The notes under the pieces: model-generated | What the model was told of the DNA's origin: nothing | The model's input: the letters and a program-made list of their open reading frames with translations, nothing else | Databases searched by the model: none | Part shown: piece by piece, positions 32,541 to 44,495 of the stretch | Numbering within the stretch: position 1 is the first letter of the stretch | Layout: every line of letters starts with the position of its first letter | Assembly (NCBI RefSeq): GCF_041146795.1 | Contig: NC_135187.1 | Coordinates: 5,343,556 to 5,407,555, forward strand | Direction: 5' to 3' | Length of the DNA stretch: 64,000 bases | Source of the DNA: Maylandia zebra | Taxonomy: Eukaryota > Chordata > Actinopteri > Cichliformes > Cichlidae | Position numbers and translations under genes: made by a program

Positions 32541-35500
32541 TCAGTCTTCATCAGAAGTGCTCAAATCACTCTCAGTGGCATCGTCTGGAATGTCCTCCTC
32601 CTCCTCCGAGTCCATTTCCAGGAGTGGTTGGTGGCTGAGGATTCTCTTGTACACGTCCTTTACTTTGAGCATTTCAGCTTTCAGTTCACTTTGTTTTTTT
32701 AAAACCAGGCTACAGAGTCCCTTCTGTGCATCCTCCGACATGCCAACAAAGGAGGCTGTAAAAAGAACAAAACAAATAAATATGAGAAAAGTAAAAAAAA
32801 CAAACAACAAAAAAACATCACCTCATAAACACAAGGAATTAGGATGCTGTAATTAAACATTTTTTTTAAAAGGGAGAAGGCAGTGTTAGCTAGCAATCTA
32901 GATATAGGTAAAAGATCCAGTAAGACTTTAGCATCTGCTCTTATTTTCAATCGATTCATCAAAAAATTAATAAATAAATAAAGTGCTTACAGTCTGAGGA
33001 GATTGTCCCCAACACCACAGAACGCATTCGCAACACTGTCCAGTGATGCCGCATCTCCCTGCAAAGGATCATCTCCTCCTCTCTCAGGCGCCTCACAGCC
33101 ATCACCTTCTCAAAGACCTTTCTCTTTGTCCGGAGGTCAGCAGCAGCTACAGTTTAACAACATCAGATGGGAAAACATAGCAGCATATTATGATTCAAGA
33201 ACAAAACATTCAACTACTGCTCAGATACTGGGAGCTTGTTTAAAAAGGATATTTATAAATCAAGAGCTTACGTTCACTTGTGCTCTGCCAGGGCCAAATA
33301 TCGGTCTGCATGAGGGCATCACTGGATACGATTTGCTTTGTTGGTTCAGCGAGCTTGTTGTAGTCGTCAACAGCAGCCGCCAAGCGTTTCTTCTCAACTA
33401 AGATGACCTTGCGAATTCTGTGTCGCCTCTTGTTGCTATCTGTAAATAATCATAAAAAATTCACACCTTCACATAATGTATATAGTTTCATTTTAATCTA
33501 CACTCATCAATTTGTTTGCTAGAACAAATCACATCCAGCTTAAACAAACCTGGATCTGATTTGATTCTGTTTACAAAGTAGCTGTACAAACTGAGCATCA
33601 AACGGTCCGTTTCAAAGAAACTGGGACGTACCATTTTGTCTGTAAAGACTTTGTGTTCGCACTCTGATGATGACGACAAGCTCCTCTATTCGTGCCTGCA
33701 ACGCTCCAAGGCTGCCATCAGTTTGATCACTTTCTAAGTGAGAGGAATATTAATCAGAATACAGGATGAGTAACAGTCACCAAACTACAGTGGACTCTGT
33801 AATCACTGACTTGATGACATTCATTATAAGACATCTGGAGCCTTCATGTGCTGCTATCTCATGATAATCATGAGATAACAAGTATGTTGGTGTTCAGGTT
33901 TATAAAACCAACTAGTACGACATCATTTCAACCCAGGTTCTATCCAATTTGATGAAACGCAACAACTCTGCCATAAATTTGCTTTTACAAGGCTTATTTT
34001 TCATTGTTTGTTGACACTGTCAGAAAGATCTTAACTCTAAGTTCTTTAATGAGGCCATGGTGGGTCCTATTGTTATACATGAGTGCATTATATTGAGACT
34101 CACCTTCAGCCCATTTCTGCACATCGGCCACCCATTGCTGCAGTGTGTCGTCATCCACACCCAGCTCATTTCTGGTCGCATTCAGGCTCTCCACTTGTTC
34201 TCTAAGGATCCTTATGATCTAAGAATGCATTCATAAATGTCATTCATATTGACATTAAAAGAGTACTGGTGTTTTCCCCCCATTACCACACACATTAAAA
34301 TGGGTGTTGAAAAAATGACCTTTAGATATCGCTGGCTCAAAGTGCGGCCCAGTTGTTCCACTTTCCTTTTGTTCCACCCCAAAGCCAGGAGGGTCAGCAT
34401 GTCTGTTCGCCCTGCATTTCAGTTAGTATACAAATTAGAATTAATGAGCAGGAGACTGAGTGGAATCTCAGACACGGACACACACCTGCTTTAGACATGT
34501 ACTTCGTTGTGATGGCCGCCCTAGACAGGAAACTGTTTACTTGTTCCACCTCTTCTCCAACTGTTGAACCGGCCCCATCCTGAAACGCACCTCCCCATTT
34601 GATCTATAGAAAGGAGGTCACAATACATGACTGCTGAATTCATTCAACCTTATAACAAAATGTCTCAAACTAATCCAAAACTACAAGCTGCAGTATACCT
34701 CGCATTTCCAAGTGTGAGCCTTTGCATGCATGACGGAGAGAAAAGGACGCATTGACAAGAGGTTCCTCAGCTCAGGGCACTGCTGAGCCACCTTGGTTAA
34801 ATAGGGGAAATATTTACAGGCCACATCGGAGCAAAGGAACGTAATATGTCCTGGGACGCTAGCTGCCAACTTCCTCTGGAGAAAAAGGGGGTAAGCAAAG
34901 ATCTCCCCTCGAAACATGTTCAATGCAGCTAAGAGGACTCCGTGGCGACAACCAGCTATTTCCATGCCCTCTTCATCCAACTTCCCAGTGGACTTTTTGG
35001 ACGACTCCTTTGCTGCAGTCCAAGATGAAGATCCGCACAACCCTTTCCCCAGGACCTATACACTCAAAGATTTTAACATAAAAGACATGACATGATTAAG
35101 CCCTATCAGGGACAAACTTTTTAAAACAAATGCATAACAATTAGCTGAATTAGCCTCGAGTCACACAAGACCTCAGATCTCCCCAGGACAGCACTGATAA
35201 CACAAAATAAAAATCATGTTGTTTTTTTTTAAATACACATGGTGACAAAAGTAAGTACACATTAAGATAAAGTAAAGTAAATAGTATTACGACAACACCA
35301 AGAGAAAAATAAAAAAATATCGACCCATCCATATATGTCCACACACACGTATTTGTATATGGTTACGGCATTAACGTCATTTTAACAAGATTAACGCTAA
35401 CAGCACTAATATATATATATATGTGTATCTTACATGATTTGTGTGTCTCTGGATGTATTTCACAAACTCAGCAACTTCCTCATCTTTTTCAATGAAGACA

Positions 35501-37686
35501 CCTTCAAAGTTCCCCTGCTCTGAAGTGCTGAACGAACACAGTGACAGTTGTTTGAAAAGAAACATTAAAATACATTTTTCTACAAATCCATATTTGACTT
35601 ATGTACACAATGCATAACGTACCTTGCATTAGACTGAAAGCGATAAAGCTTGCGGTTTCCATCAACTGAGACGGCAAGCATGTCTGGAGTGCAGGCAGGG
35701 CAGCTAAAGCATGGCTCCTTGCACATCCTGTCCACCTCAAACTTTACAGCACTCCATTCCAAGAAACTTTTACTGAAGGCATCAGCTGATATTCGACCAT
35801 TCTTTTACATAGAGGACATACAACAGAATATTCAAGGACAGTCATCATAAACATTGATTTGCACAATTTCCTTAAACTTAGCAAATTTAGAAACTCACCC
35901 TTCCGAAATGGGCTGTTCGTTCATCCAGCATTTTGACAAATGCCTTAAGTGACATCCCTGGTGCAGCCTTCTTAATGTCATAGAAAGACTGAAAGGCATC
36001 CATTGAAAACAGGGTGCAGAAATTTAAGGTGCCAGGCCAATATCCACTACCCAGGATGTCCTTAACTGAGGGGGACCACATTAGGCCACAGCTGGTGCAG
36101 CTCACCACTGGCAGTGCAAGGTTATAACGGCCTTTAGAAAGGATAAGGATGAATTCAGTCATGGCTCAAAGCATTCATATTTTTCATGTTGTTTTCAAAT
36201 CGGTCTGGTAAATCCAAACGACCTTTGACAGGTGCCCACATATACTGCGGGCCGAGGGTAATTAAAACCAAGATAGCAATGCACAATTTGCAATAAAACC
36301 TCCAAACACATCTATTGTGTATGTAGTGTGTGACAAAAGGGCAACTTACCATTTATGGTTACAAGAGCCACAATTGCGCCGGGTGAAACCTCAACGTTAC
36401 CTGCTGGGCAGTCACACACATGGTCTGGCCTTTGCACAGGCAACAGCCGAACTAACATTAAAACACACAATATATATAAAAAGAATTAGAAATTAACTGA
36501 TACACAATAAATATACAATAACAGCACCCACTCATACATAGCAAGAAATGCATAAGACTTAAAAACTGTACCTATTGGCTTGTGAAACTCTGATGAAGGC
36601 TGCAAAAACCCTCCTGTTACTGCCTCTCTGTTGTGCAGGACAAAGCGTGTGTGAACTGCAATATCACAGTCAGCACAAAGGAATGGAAGAGGCAGGCAGT
36701 CCAGACACCTCACAACTACTTGTTTGCCACACTGACACACACGGTGTGACTGTGGATCCAGAGTAGCTAACATATTGTCTACAAGACAAGGCCTGGCCTC
36801 TTTCCACTTTTGCGAGGACACCATATTTCTGATCGCCCAGTGAGTAGCAGCTGACTCAGACGACGTCTCACAAGTCATGGCTGTGTCCTCTTCTCCATCC
36901 TCCAACAACTGAAGGAGCTCCTGACGAAGCACCTCAGTTCCATACACTAACAGAAAAAAAATAAAGAAAGGAAGAAACTCTTCCACAAAGTGAAAAACAC
37001 TCTAGGCAGTATGTTTCTTAGGACTCCACAAAAGCCCTGCATAACTCAACTATAACAACAAATATAAAAGTAAACAGAAATCACAACATATACAAGAAGG
37101 TAAAGTACCTTTTGTTGGGTTGACACTGGCAACATAACTAGGTTCTTCACGTGGACATTGATGCTGCTCTGGACACTTGGGGGGGGGGGGGGGGGGATGA
37201 AGAATATTTACTTACTGAAATTCTTTGGTGAAAACAAGTTGTGAGATAAAATCAATGGTTGCGTGAACACTGACCACGTGGCATGCAACTAGTACTTCGA
37301 CTGGTTGATGGTCTTTGAGGAATAAAATCTCCCTGTCTGTCACGTTTTTTCCAGCGCACTGGTCTTGGCTGAGGTTCACTCTGTGCATCATTCTACGCAA
37401 TTAACAAGGAAAAAAGGGAACACCTAAAATACAGTCTATGATTAAAGCAAAGATTATCAAACATCTTAAGTTAACCAACTTAATTTGACATAAACTTATA
37501 CACATATATAAAAATGTATTTTAAAAAAATTTCAAATAATATAACGTTTACTCCGTACAAAATATTAGACAAGCGTGTTCCCTCTTTAACAACTGTTTCC
37601 ACTAAAAATGTTACCTGCATATCTTGAAGGAGTTCGTCAGCAGCCTGAAGCTCTTCCTCCAGCTCGGGATCCTCTGAATCACTCAT
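32541..37686 (-). CDS. KDZ (Kyakuja-Dileera-Zisupton) transposase, 16 exons, 851 aa
   Basis: Exons: 37686-37615, 37392-37275, 37168-37109, 36946-36572, 36451-36350, 36131-35899, 35801-35623, 35527-35434, 35055-34699, 34603-34486, 34411-34320, 34218-34104, 33733-33632, 33439-33272, 33146-32991, 32755-32541. Every intron is GT-AG and the phases add up to one 2556-nt frame. Exon 4 has a cysteine cluster (CQCGKQ, RCLDC, CADCDIAVH, LHNREA) of the CxC type that accompanies KDZ enzymes; exon 6 has SCTSCGLMWSPSV; exon 7 MLAVSVDGN with a conserved Asp; exon 9 GCRHGVLLA, LCSDVACKYFPYL and HAKAHTWKC, the KDZ core; the tail is acidic. The intron before exon 3 ends in an 18-C tract. The intact frame suggests recent activity or selection. 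It would cut and move the element via its terminal repeats in the nucleus. Confidence 0.9.
37179..37196. repeat. Poly(G)/poly(C) tract at a splice acceptor
   Basis: Eighteen consecutive G on the plus strand. On the sense strand of the transposase it is a poly(C) run about 10 bp upstream of the exon-3 acceptor and may serve as its pyrimidine tract. Such runs are prone to slippage in cells and in sequencing. Confidence 0.9.
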
Positions 37687-38640
37687 TTTCAAGCTAAAGA
37701 GGAAAGAGATTTTTGCAGAACTCAGTGACATAAACACATAACTAACGCAATTCAAATGATTTTCAGTCTTGGCGCTCCAGTTAACGTTAGCAATTAACGT
37801 TAGCATCATCAGTTTGTAAAGAGCTAGCAGAACTCTTAGCGCAAAAACTGCTTTACGCACCATGTGAGGGTATTTTGCAGCACACAAGTCCTTTAACGTT
37901 TGTAATAGATTTAATCCATCATCGTTGGATTAAATGGCTAATGCTGCAGTAGCCACGTGTAGTCGTTACCTAGTAAGCATGCTGACGGTAGCTGTAGCCA
38001 TTTTTAAATACATTACACCGTTTCCGAGATCAGTCACCTCTGTTTGTTTGAAGCTTTTATGAAAAAACTAACTTTGAAACACACATCAAGGTATTACTTT
38101 AAATATATGTATTTTTTACATACCTGCATTAGAATCAATCAGTTCCGCCTCATTTTCTTATTCTTATAAATGGGTCTCTCCGTTCTCCCATCAGCCTTTG
38201 CTTACACAGGTTGCGTCTGATTGGCTGGAGCCGAGCGCATCCAAAACTAACAGGAGTGGTGAATGAATCTATAAATGTGTTTTACGTGTGAAATGAAAAT
38301 AATAAACCTAACAAAGGATTATGTACGTTAAATCTGCGCACTTTCAGATCGTGAATCAGTTTGGAAAACACTGTGTGATGGCCACAACATGAAGCGATTT
38401 TATTGTTGAATTATCAGTGATACTTTCACGTGTTTTTGTTGAGAAATGTTAACGATGTCATTAAAAGAAAGCATTAAATTAGGGAGAAAAACCCGTTCGC
38501 GGAGAGGGTCCCCGGTTCTCCAGTTAGATTGTGCTTCACGTCATGTTTCGCTGTGATGAGGTTATTATTGGAGTAAATGGATGGCTGGAGCCTCTGCTCG
38601 AAGCGTCTCTGATCGCCGAGAGCAGGTTCATATTGGAATG

Positions 38641-38756
38641 AATTGACAACCCACAGCGTCGCATAAAAACGTGGAAGGGTACCTTAGGCGTCAGCATGAG
38701 AAGTTAAGGGACGTGACAAATCGTCATTATTTTACGTGTCAGGAGTGAGAACGGGT
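38641..38756 (-). repeat. Right terminal inverted repeat of KDZ transposon
   Basis: Partner of 29635-29750. Confidence 0.95.
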
Positions 38757-38999
38757 TGGACAAAATACAACTCCACAACATTACTAGCGCAAAAAGACAA
38801 CCTTCCATTTATTTTCACTTAAACAAGAAGCTGGTTTTTATGTACATTAAAGCTTTATAAAAATTTAACAGTGCAAATGCAAATTCCTTGCTGAAAGTTT
38901 AACCGAAAGGCATTTCCAGTAGAAATGGGCTGAGATATCCTGAGCATAACCATGTATAATATCCACTGAAGTTAAAAAAAAGGTGCTTTGCAACATTAA

Positions 39000-39440
39000 A
39001 CTGCAGTGTGCAGTACGTATTTTTCGGACCATAAAGTGCACAGGACTATAAGGCACATTAAGCGAAACAAAGCAGTCAGATAAATCAAACTTTATTAAAC
39101 TCATTCTTCTTGCTTCCTCCACTTCTGTACCATTGATTCATTAATGTTGAATTCTCTGGCAGCTGCTCTATTCCCATGTTGTTGCAGTAGATTAATAACT
39201 AACCTTGTATTGTGGATGGATTATCTCAGTTGTTCTCCTGACTGAAGTTTGGTCCGTTTACAGCATCCTGCCATGCGATTGCATTTGTCTCTAACCATGA
39301 GGAACCTTCACGTTAACTTTTATAATCATTATATACCAGCTAGCCCAACTTCAGTAACCCTACAAACGTCACTGCTGTTTAGTTTCCTGTCTTCATTTAT
39401 GTTGGAAGTGATAGCAGAGCTGTACGTTTGATTTTTTTCA
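39000..39440 (-). mobile_element. pogo-like element fragment (Brinker-type HTH)
   Basis: The plus strand begins gtatttttcggaccataaagtgc, a terminus seen again at 45960-46010. The minus strand reads LQQHGNRAAAREFNINESMV and then KWRKQEE (about 39195-39115), the DNA-binding helix-turn-helix of pogo-type transposases. No DDE domain follows. Confidence 0.65.
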
Positions 39441-39699
39441 GAAATCTCTCAGTCAGAACATTCAATATCATGCTTAGGTAACTAGCGAAACTAGCGAGCT
39501 AACTTCCGCTAGCTTCCTGCTAACTTCTAACTCCGTTAAATGTAATCAATTTTGTTTTCATGGATGCCTGGAAGTTAAACTTCATAGTTACACCTGGTAA
39601 AGCAGCAATGCTGATCGTTTTATTAAAGATGAAAGAATTTAGACAGTTTTTAACTCTCAGTGATGCTGCAGTGTTCGTTTGACCTGAAGCATACGGAGT

Positions 39700-40029
39700 T
39701 TAGGACCCAGATTACTCCCAGATTTAAGAGCATCTTAGTCCGACAAATACGACAATAACGACGGCCGCTTGCATGTTCTGCAAAAAAATGTGCTTTGTCG
39801 TGTATCTGACGGACAAACACCAAACCAGTTCCACATCACTGAAGTTGCACCATTTTTACAAACCAATTCTGGTTCATCTGTTTCACTCAACAATCGGCCA
39901 TGTGCGTATGAAAACAAAGGCTCTGCGCATGCGCGTTTTACTCATATTCTATCACGATATTTCATTTTCCTATCGTTGCCTAACATTATACCGGTATTAC
40001 CGTGAACGGTATAATATGGCCCAGCCCTA
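39700..40029. mobile_element. hAT-like terminus
   Basis: The right end (ccggtattaccgtgaacggtataatatggcccagcccta) matches the common fish hAT ending TAGGGCTGGGC. The left end was not located. Confidence 0.4.
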
Positions 40030-40208
40030 AATAAAACAAAAATTTATTTTAGGGTAAGGCTATATATAGATTACCTTAACAATGATATCAGGGAGGGATG
40101 CTGTCAGCTTAAGCTCGTCCTGCAGTGCCAGCGTCCTGGACATTAGAATCTCCAGAGTTGGAAGGATTCCAAAATAGCAGTTCTCTTCTCCTTGCAATAT
40201 GTCTAGTG

Positions 40209-40434
40209 CAGGGCTGCCCAATCCCAGTCCTCGAGAGCTACTATCCTGCAGCTTTTAGATGCATCCCTACTCCAACACAGCTGAATCAAATGGTTTGATT
40301 ACCTCTTCAGCATGCCATCATGTTTGGCAAAGGCCTGATAACAAGCCATTCATTTGATTTGGGTGTGTGGGAACAAGGATGCATCTAAAAGCTTCAGGAC
40401 GGTAGCTCTCGAGGACCGGGATTGGGCACCCCTG
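40209..40434. mobile_element. hAT MITE, 226 bp, 8-bp TSD
   Basis: Ends CAGGGCTGCCCAATC...GATTGGGCACCCCTG. Long imperfect inverted repeats (tcgagagctac / gtagctctcga) make it nearly palindromic. Perfect target duplication GTCTAGTG (40201-40208 and 40435-40442). It inserted into the hAT transposase. Confidence 0.92.
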
Positions 40435-41215
40435 GTCTAGTGCAACAGTGAGTGGCTTCAACACGATACAATACTCCTTTAGGAACAGATACTCCCGATC
40501 AGTGAAGCATTTGATTCCAAACTGAGTGCAGACAGTATTTAATTCAGCAAGGGGAATGTCAGTGATCCTGGACAGAGCGTCGTGAAATGAATTCCATCGT
40601 GTTCAAACAGGTACTATGAGTTTTTTCTTGAAAAAATTATCTACCAACTCTGAAGCAACAGAAGAACGGTTTGCTTTTGTCCACATTGCAGAACACTTTG
40701 AAGTTGCACTTCTGTAGATTAATTTTGCCTCATTTGCTTGAAGCCATTTCTCAACATCATGAAAAATTAAGTTCAGTGTGTGTGATGCACACCTTAAGTG
40801 TGGAGGGAGAGAAAACTATCCTTCAGATTCTGTGGAAAGGGTCTGCTCAACATCAGTAAATGTCACCTCTTCATCTTCTTCCGATTCCTCATCAGAGTCT
40901 GATTTTTGGAACATTCTGAAAGCTTTGATAAAATTGGACCCGTTGTCTGTCACGGTGGCTGTCACTTTAGAGTTCAGTCCATAAGCCGAATGTACTTGCT
41001 CGATTTCATTGCCGATGACATCATATGTGTGTCTCCCTCGAACTCTTTTACATGCTAGCGCAGCATGTCCTCGTACAAAAGTAGAAGGATCAATCCAGTG
41101 TGCCGTCATTCCGAGAAAACTTTTGTTATGGTTCGTCCAAATGTCAGCAGTCGTGGAAATATATTCCAAACTCTCGAATGTCTCTTTAAGCTCCATTTCC
41201 ATGTCAGCATAATGG

Positions 41216-41540
41216 TAAATGGCCTGCATTTGTATAGCGCTTTTCTAGTCCCTAAGGACCCCAAAGCGCTTCACACTACATTCAGTCATCCACCCATTCA
41301 CACACACATTCACACACTGGCGATGGCAAGCTACATTGTAGCCACAGCTGCCCTGGGGCGTACTGACAGAGGCGAGGCTGCCGGACACAGGCGCCACCGG
41401 GCCCTCTGACCACCACCAGTAGGCAAACATGGGGTTAGTATCTTGCCCAAGGATATTTGGCATGCAGCCAGGAGGCAGCCTGGGATCGAACCACCGACCT
41501 TCTGATTAGTGGCTGACCTGCCACCTGAGCTACAGCCACC
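41216..41540 (-). mobile_element. tRNA-derived SINE
   Basis: On the minus strand the head (41540 downward) has an A-box-like TAGCTCAGGTGGCAG and a B-box GGTTCGATCCC spaced as in tRNA. The body ends at the low-coordinate side with aagcgctatacaaatgcagg. It interrupts the hAT transposase between DKCY and ADMEME. Confidence 0.8.
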
Positions 41541-42355
41541 CTTATCTAAGTAAGTAAGTAACACTTATCTAAGTAAGTAGAAAACGTTTTTCGATCATGC
41601 AGTGCTGCTTTTTTGCCACACACAGGTATTTTGTTTAATATGCACCTAAAAGATGGAGACTCTACAGTACGCAGCGATAACATCTCTTCCACAACGTAAC
41701 CTGCAATCATTTTCTTAAGCTCACCTTCAGACACTTTCTGTGTTGCTGAAGTGAAATCAAGTTTCGTCTGCTTAGCAGGAGTTGCCGCGGTGTTATCCAT
41801 GGATGATGAAGATGGCTCACTCAGAAGGCTTTGTCTGTGCTGCCGTGTCAGGTGCTTCAGCAGATTACTCGTGCTATTGACAGCGGCCGATAATTTTTTC
41901 TCCCCAGGACACAGCTTACATATTACCGTAATGTTCTTGTCTGCTTGTTTTAGAAAAGTGAAGTGACGGGAATATTTCCATTTCATAAAACAGGCCCTCG
42001 CTTCAGCTGAGTCCGACATCTTCGGCTGTAGAATACGACTATGCGGCAAACTGGCGCGAAATGACGTACAGCTGCACTACAGCGATGTTAAAGCGGCAGA
42101 GTTTATTTTTACCTTTAGAAGATAAATTATTGAAATTAAATAATGATTTTCAGCGAGTTTAGTTATTTTTACAATGTAACGCAAGTACATTGTAAGTAAC
42201 TGTATTTAAAATACCTAAAAATGAACAGTAATTAGTTACTCTACTTTTTCAGTGGAAAAGTAATTTAAATACAGTAACGTGTTACACCCAACACTGTCAG
42301 CTGGTCAACCTCACTCAGGCGGACATCCATATCAGCCAACCAAATGACAAGCTCC

Positions 42356-44233
42356 TCTGTCACGATCTGAGGGGACAGACCGTGCAGTGGTGTGTGTGGT
42401 GGACCCAGGTGCGAACACAAGAGAGTAGACCGGAGTAAACTTAAACTGAAAGCGAGCCTTTATTGTGGCTGATGACAGGTCTCAACACAAAGCAGAAACA
42501 CCGTGACTAAGCTGAACCTAAACTAAACTGGGAAACAGATACTGATAAACTAAGGAGACTAGAGATGGACCGATCCGATATTACGTATCGGTATCAGTCC
42601 GATACTGACCTAAATTACTGGATCGGATATCGGAGAAAAATAAAAAATGTAATCCAATCCATTAAATATCAGGAAAGCACCTCACAAAACTTGCAACACG
42701 CTGTAACTCACCTCAGAACGTTAGCACGTCGGAGCAGTATGCATCACGTGATAGAGCGGCTGTGGCATGCGGGACCTGTCGGTGGTCTGGATAGCATTTG
42801 GAGCTTCGCTAGCAACCCGGCATTTCATCTCCGACAAAGTTATCCCGAGAGAAGTAAAGCAAGTGTGTAAGTCCATCTCTGAATGTTTGTAAAGCATTCC
42901 TGCGTTAAGCTTAACAAGCGACTGCCTCTCCTGCTGCTACTTCAATCATGAAACTGCTTAATGATCAGCTGATCGGCTTTTCTGTCGCAAGTCCGTGTCT
43001 CTAGTTTGCTTTTGGCCCACTTTGCACCAGAAAGAGGAAACCAGCGGCTGAACAACAGCAGCACGTTTAAGCTTGATCAGCTGTTGTTAGAATGTATTTA
43101 ATATTACTTTCTACACCAGGATCTTTTTCTACGTAGCTGACGCTGGTAACTGTGCAGGGGCGGATCTAGCAAAGTTTAGCCAGGGGGGCCGATAGAGCAT
43201 GAACAGGGAAAAGGGGGCACAAAGATATACTTTTCTTTCTTATTCTCATTTAAAATGTCTAGCTTTTAACAAATAATTATCTGACACCCAAAGTTTTAAT
43301 TTGATGTAAAATGAATAGAAGTTCATTACTGTATATAGTAACTATTAAGTCTAATATATATACCCTAGTAAGCTATAGTACTTTTTCCTTTGGGAAGGTA
43401 CCATCTGTGCAGTCTGCAATTTTGTTGAAGAAAGATGTTGAATCTATTTAATATTTCTTGAAAAATAATTGATTTCTGTGCATTTTTTTTCACACTGCAT
43501 CAAATTAAGGTTGATTACGTCGATTAAGCATCATGAGGTGGAGCGTGAGGGGTGGTTCCCTATTTTTTATTTATTTATTTTTGTTGCTGGGAGTTGGAAC
43601 CCTATTAGTTAGGTTGCTTAACATTTATGCTAAGTACTCTTTAAAATACCAGAATAGGGAGGATGGTGTAGGTTTAAGTTTATTAGATTGATCAGTATTG
43701 CTGAACTATGAAATATTTTTTTTTGCATACAGGTATAACAGAATAGTTTTAGTGTAGTTGTTGTTTTAAACTTGAGTATGAACTTATACAAAATGCAGCA
43801 AAATATTTAAAAAACAGTTTTGTTGATTAAAAAACACTATATCGGACACAGACGACACGACACAGACTGTATGAAACACAGAGACTAAATACACATGAGG
43901 GATGATCAGGGGAAGTAGCCACACATGGGAGCACAGCTGACACACATGAACCTAACGACGGGACAGGAGAAGTGAAACTGAATACACTGACATTGAATAC
44001 AGACTTTCAAAGTAAAACAGGAAACATGGAGATTAGACATGACATGAACTAAACATAACCACGCAGACATGACGCATGAACCAGGGAGACTTAGTACAGG
44101 GGGAGATGACAACTAAGGAACAAAGGACTAAATAGCAATCTCAAAATAAACTAGATGTGCTAAGCTAGGGCACAAATGAATACAAAAGATACATAAAACT
44201 CAAACACTGGGTCGCTCGACCCAGGACCATGAC
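42356..44233. repeat. Element with TGTCA...TGACA ends, split by a hAT copy
   Basis: Left end tgtcacgatctgagggg, right end gacccaggaccatgaca: inverted-repeat-like termini. The interior is split by the truncated hAT copy at 42558-43848. Similar sequence appears at 23906-26100 (split) and 54926-55450. No coding capacity is visible. Confidence 0.5.
42558..43848. mobile_element. Second copy of the 9.2-kb-type hAT element, truncated
   Basis: Begins tagagatggaccgatccgat and follows 9179-10251 closely, with about 250 bp of extra internal sequence. It ends at acactatatcgga without the terminal repeat. It inserted in the repeat at 42356-44233. Confidence 0.85.
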
Positions 44234-44370
44234 ATCTTCCCTTTGTGCTTCAAATCCCTCCCACTCTGAGACAAGGAGCTGAGAGACAGAGGAAAGAGTC
44301 AATTATACGGAAGAGAGAAAAGTGAAACCGTCCTCAGAAGGTCTGACTCGCTGGCTCACTGGCGTTCACG

Positions 44371-44495
44371 TCATCCCTCGCTGTTGCCAGCAGCCGAGTC
44401 TGCAGGGTGCCCTGGAAGAGCTGAGTTAATGTTCGACTCCTCCTGGTCAGGCTCTCCAGCTGGATGATCCGAGGTCTCCCCTCTCACCGCTGCCT
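44371..44495 (-). CDS. MHC class I exon 6: cytoplasmic tail and stop
   Basis: Acceptor TGTGTTCAG at 44496; the frame reads EAAVRGETSDHPAGEPDQEE and ends NSEG-stop (TGA at 44373-44371). Acidic and Ser-rich. A second AG two bases downstream would give a much shorter tail, so the exact acceptor needs transcript evidence. Confidence 0.75.

Larger units (their letters stand above)
29635..38756. mobile_element. Zisupton-type (KDZ) DNA transposon, complete
   Basis: A 9.1-kb element with 116-bp terminal inverted repeats at 29635-29750 and 38641-38756, starting ACCCGTTCTCACTCC. The arms differ at four positions, all transitions, at least three of them at CpG sites. Inside, the minus strand carries a 16-exon transposase gene (32541-37686). 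A decayed Tc1-like element (31262-32030) sits between the gene's 3' end and the left arm. I find no clear target-site duplication (flanks ...tatactg and tggacaaa...). Confidence 0.9.
40060..42297 (-). mobile_element. hAT transposon with BED-finger transposase, disrupted
   Basis: The minus strand encodes, in order, a BED zinc finger (VICKLCPGEK ... LLKHLTRQH, about 41930-41850), the segment NKIPVCGKKAALHDRKTFST, then after a SINE the catalytic region (EYISTTADIWTNHNKSFLGM, WIDPST, VTDNGSNFIKAF), and after a further gap LPTLEILMSRTLALQDELKL. The right element end at 42297 reads CAGTGTTGGG on the minus strand. Two insertions (SINE 41216-41540, MITE 40209-40434) and frameshifts make it inactive. 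The C-terminal dimerisation region is not found. Confidence 0.8.

Noticed and set aside
37480-37887. Upstream minus-strand extension of the transposase start (135-codon frame)
   Set aside because: The frame upstream of MSDSEDPELEEE has no acidic or domain-like character and the next exons fit a start at 37686, so the longer start was not used.
41480-41540. tRNA gene
   Set aside because: A- and B-boxes are present, but the sequence is the head of a SINE with a non-tRNA body and no cloverleaf acceptor stem that I could pair.
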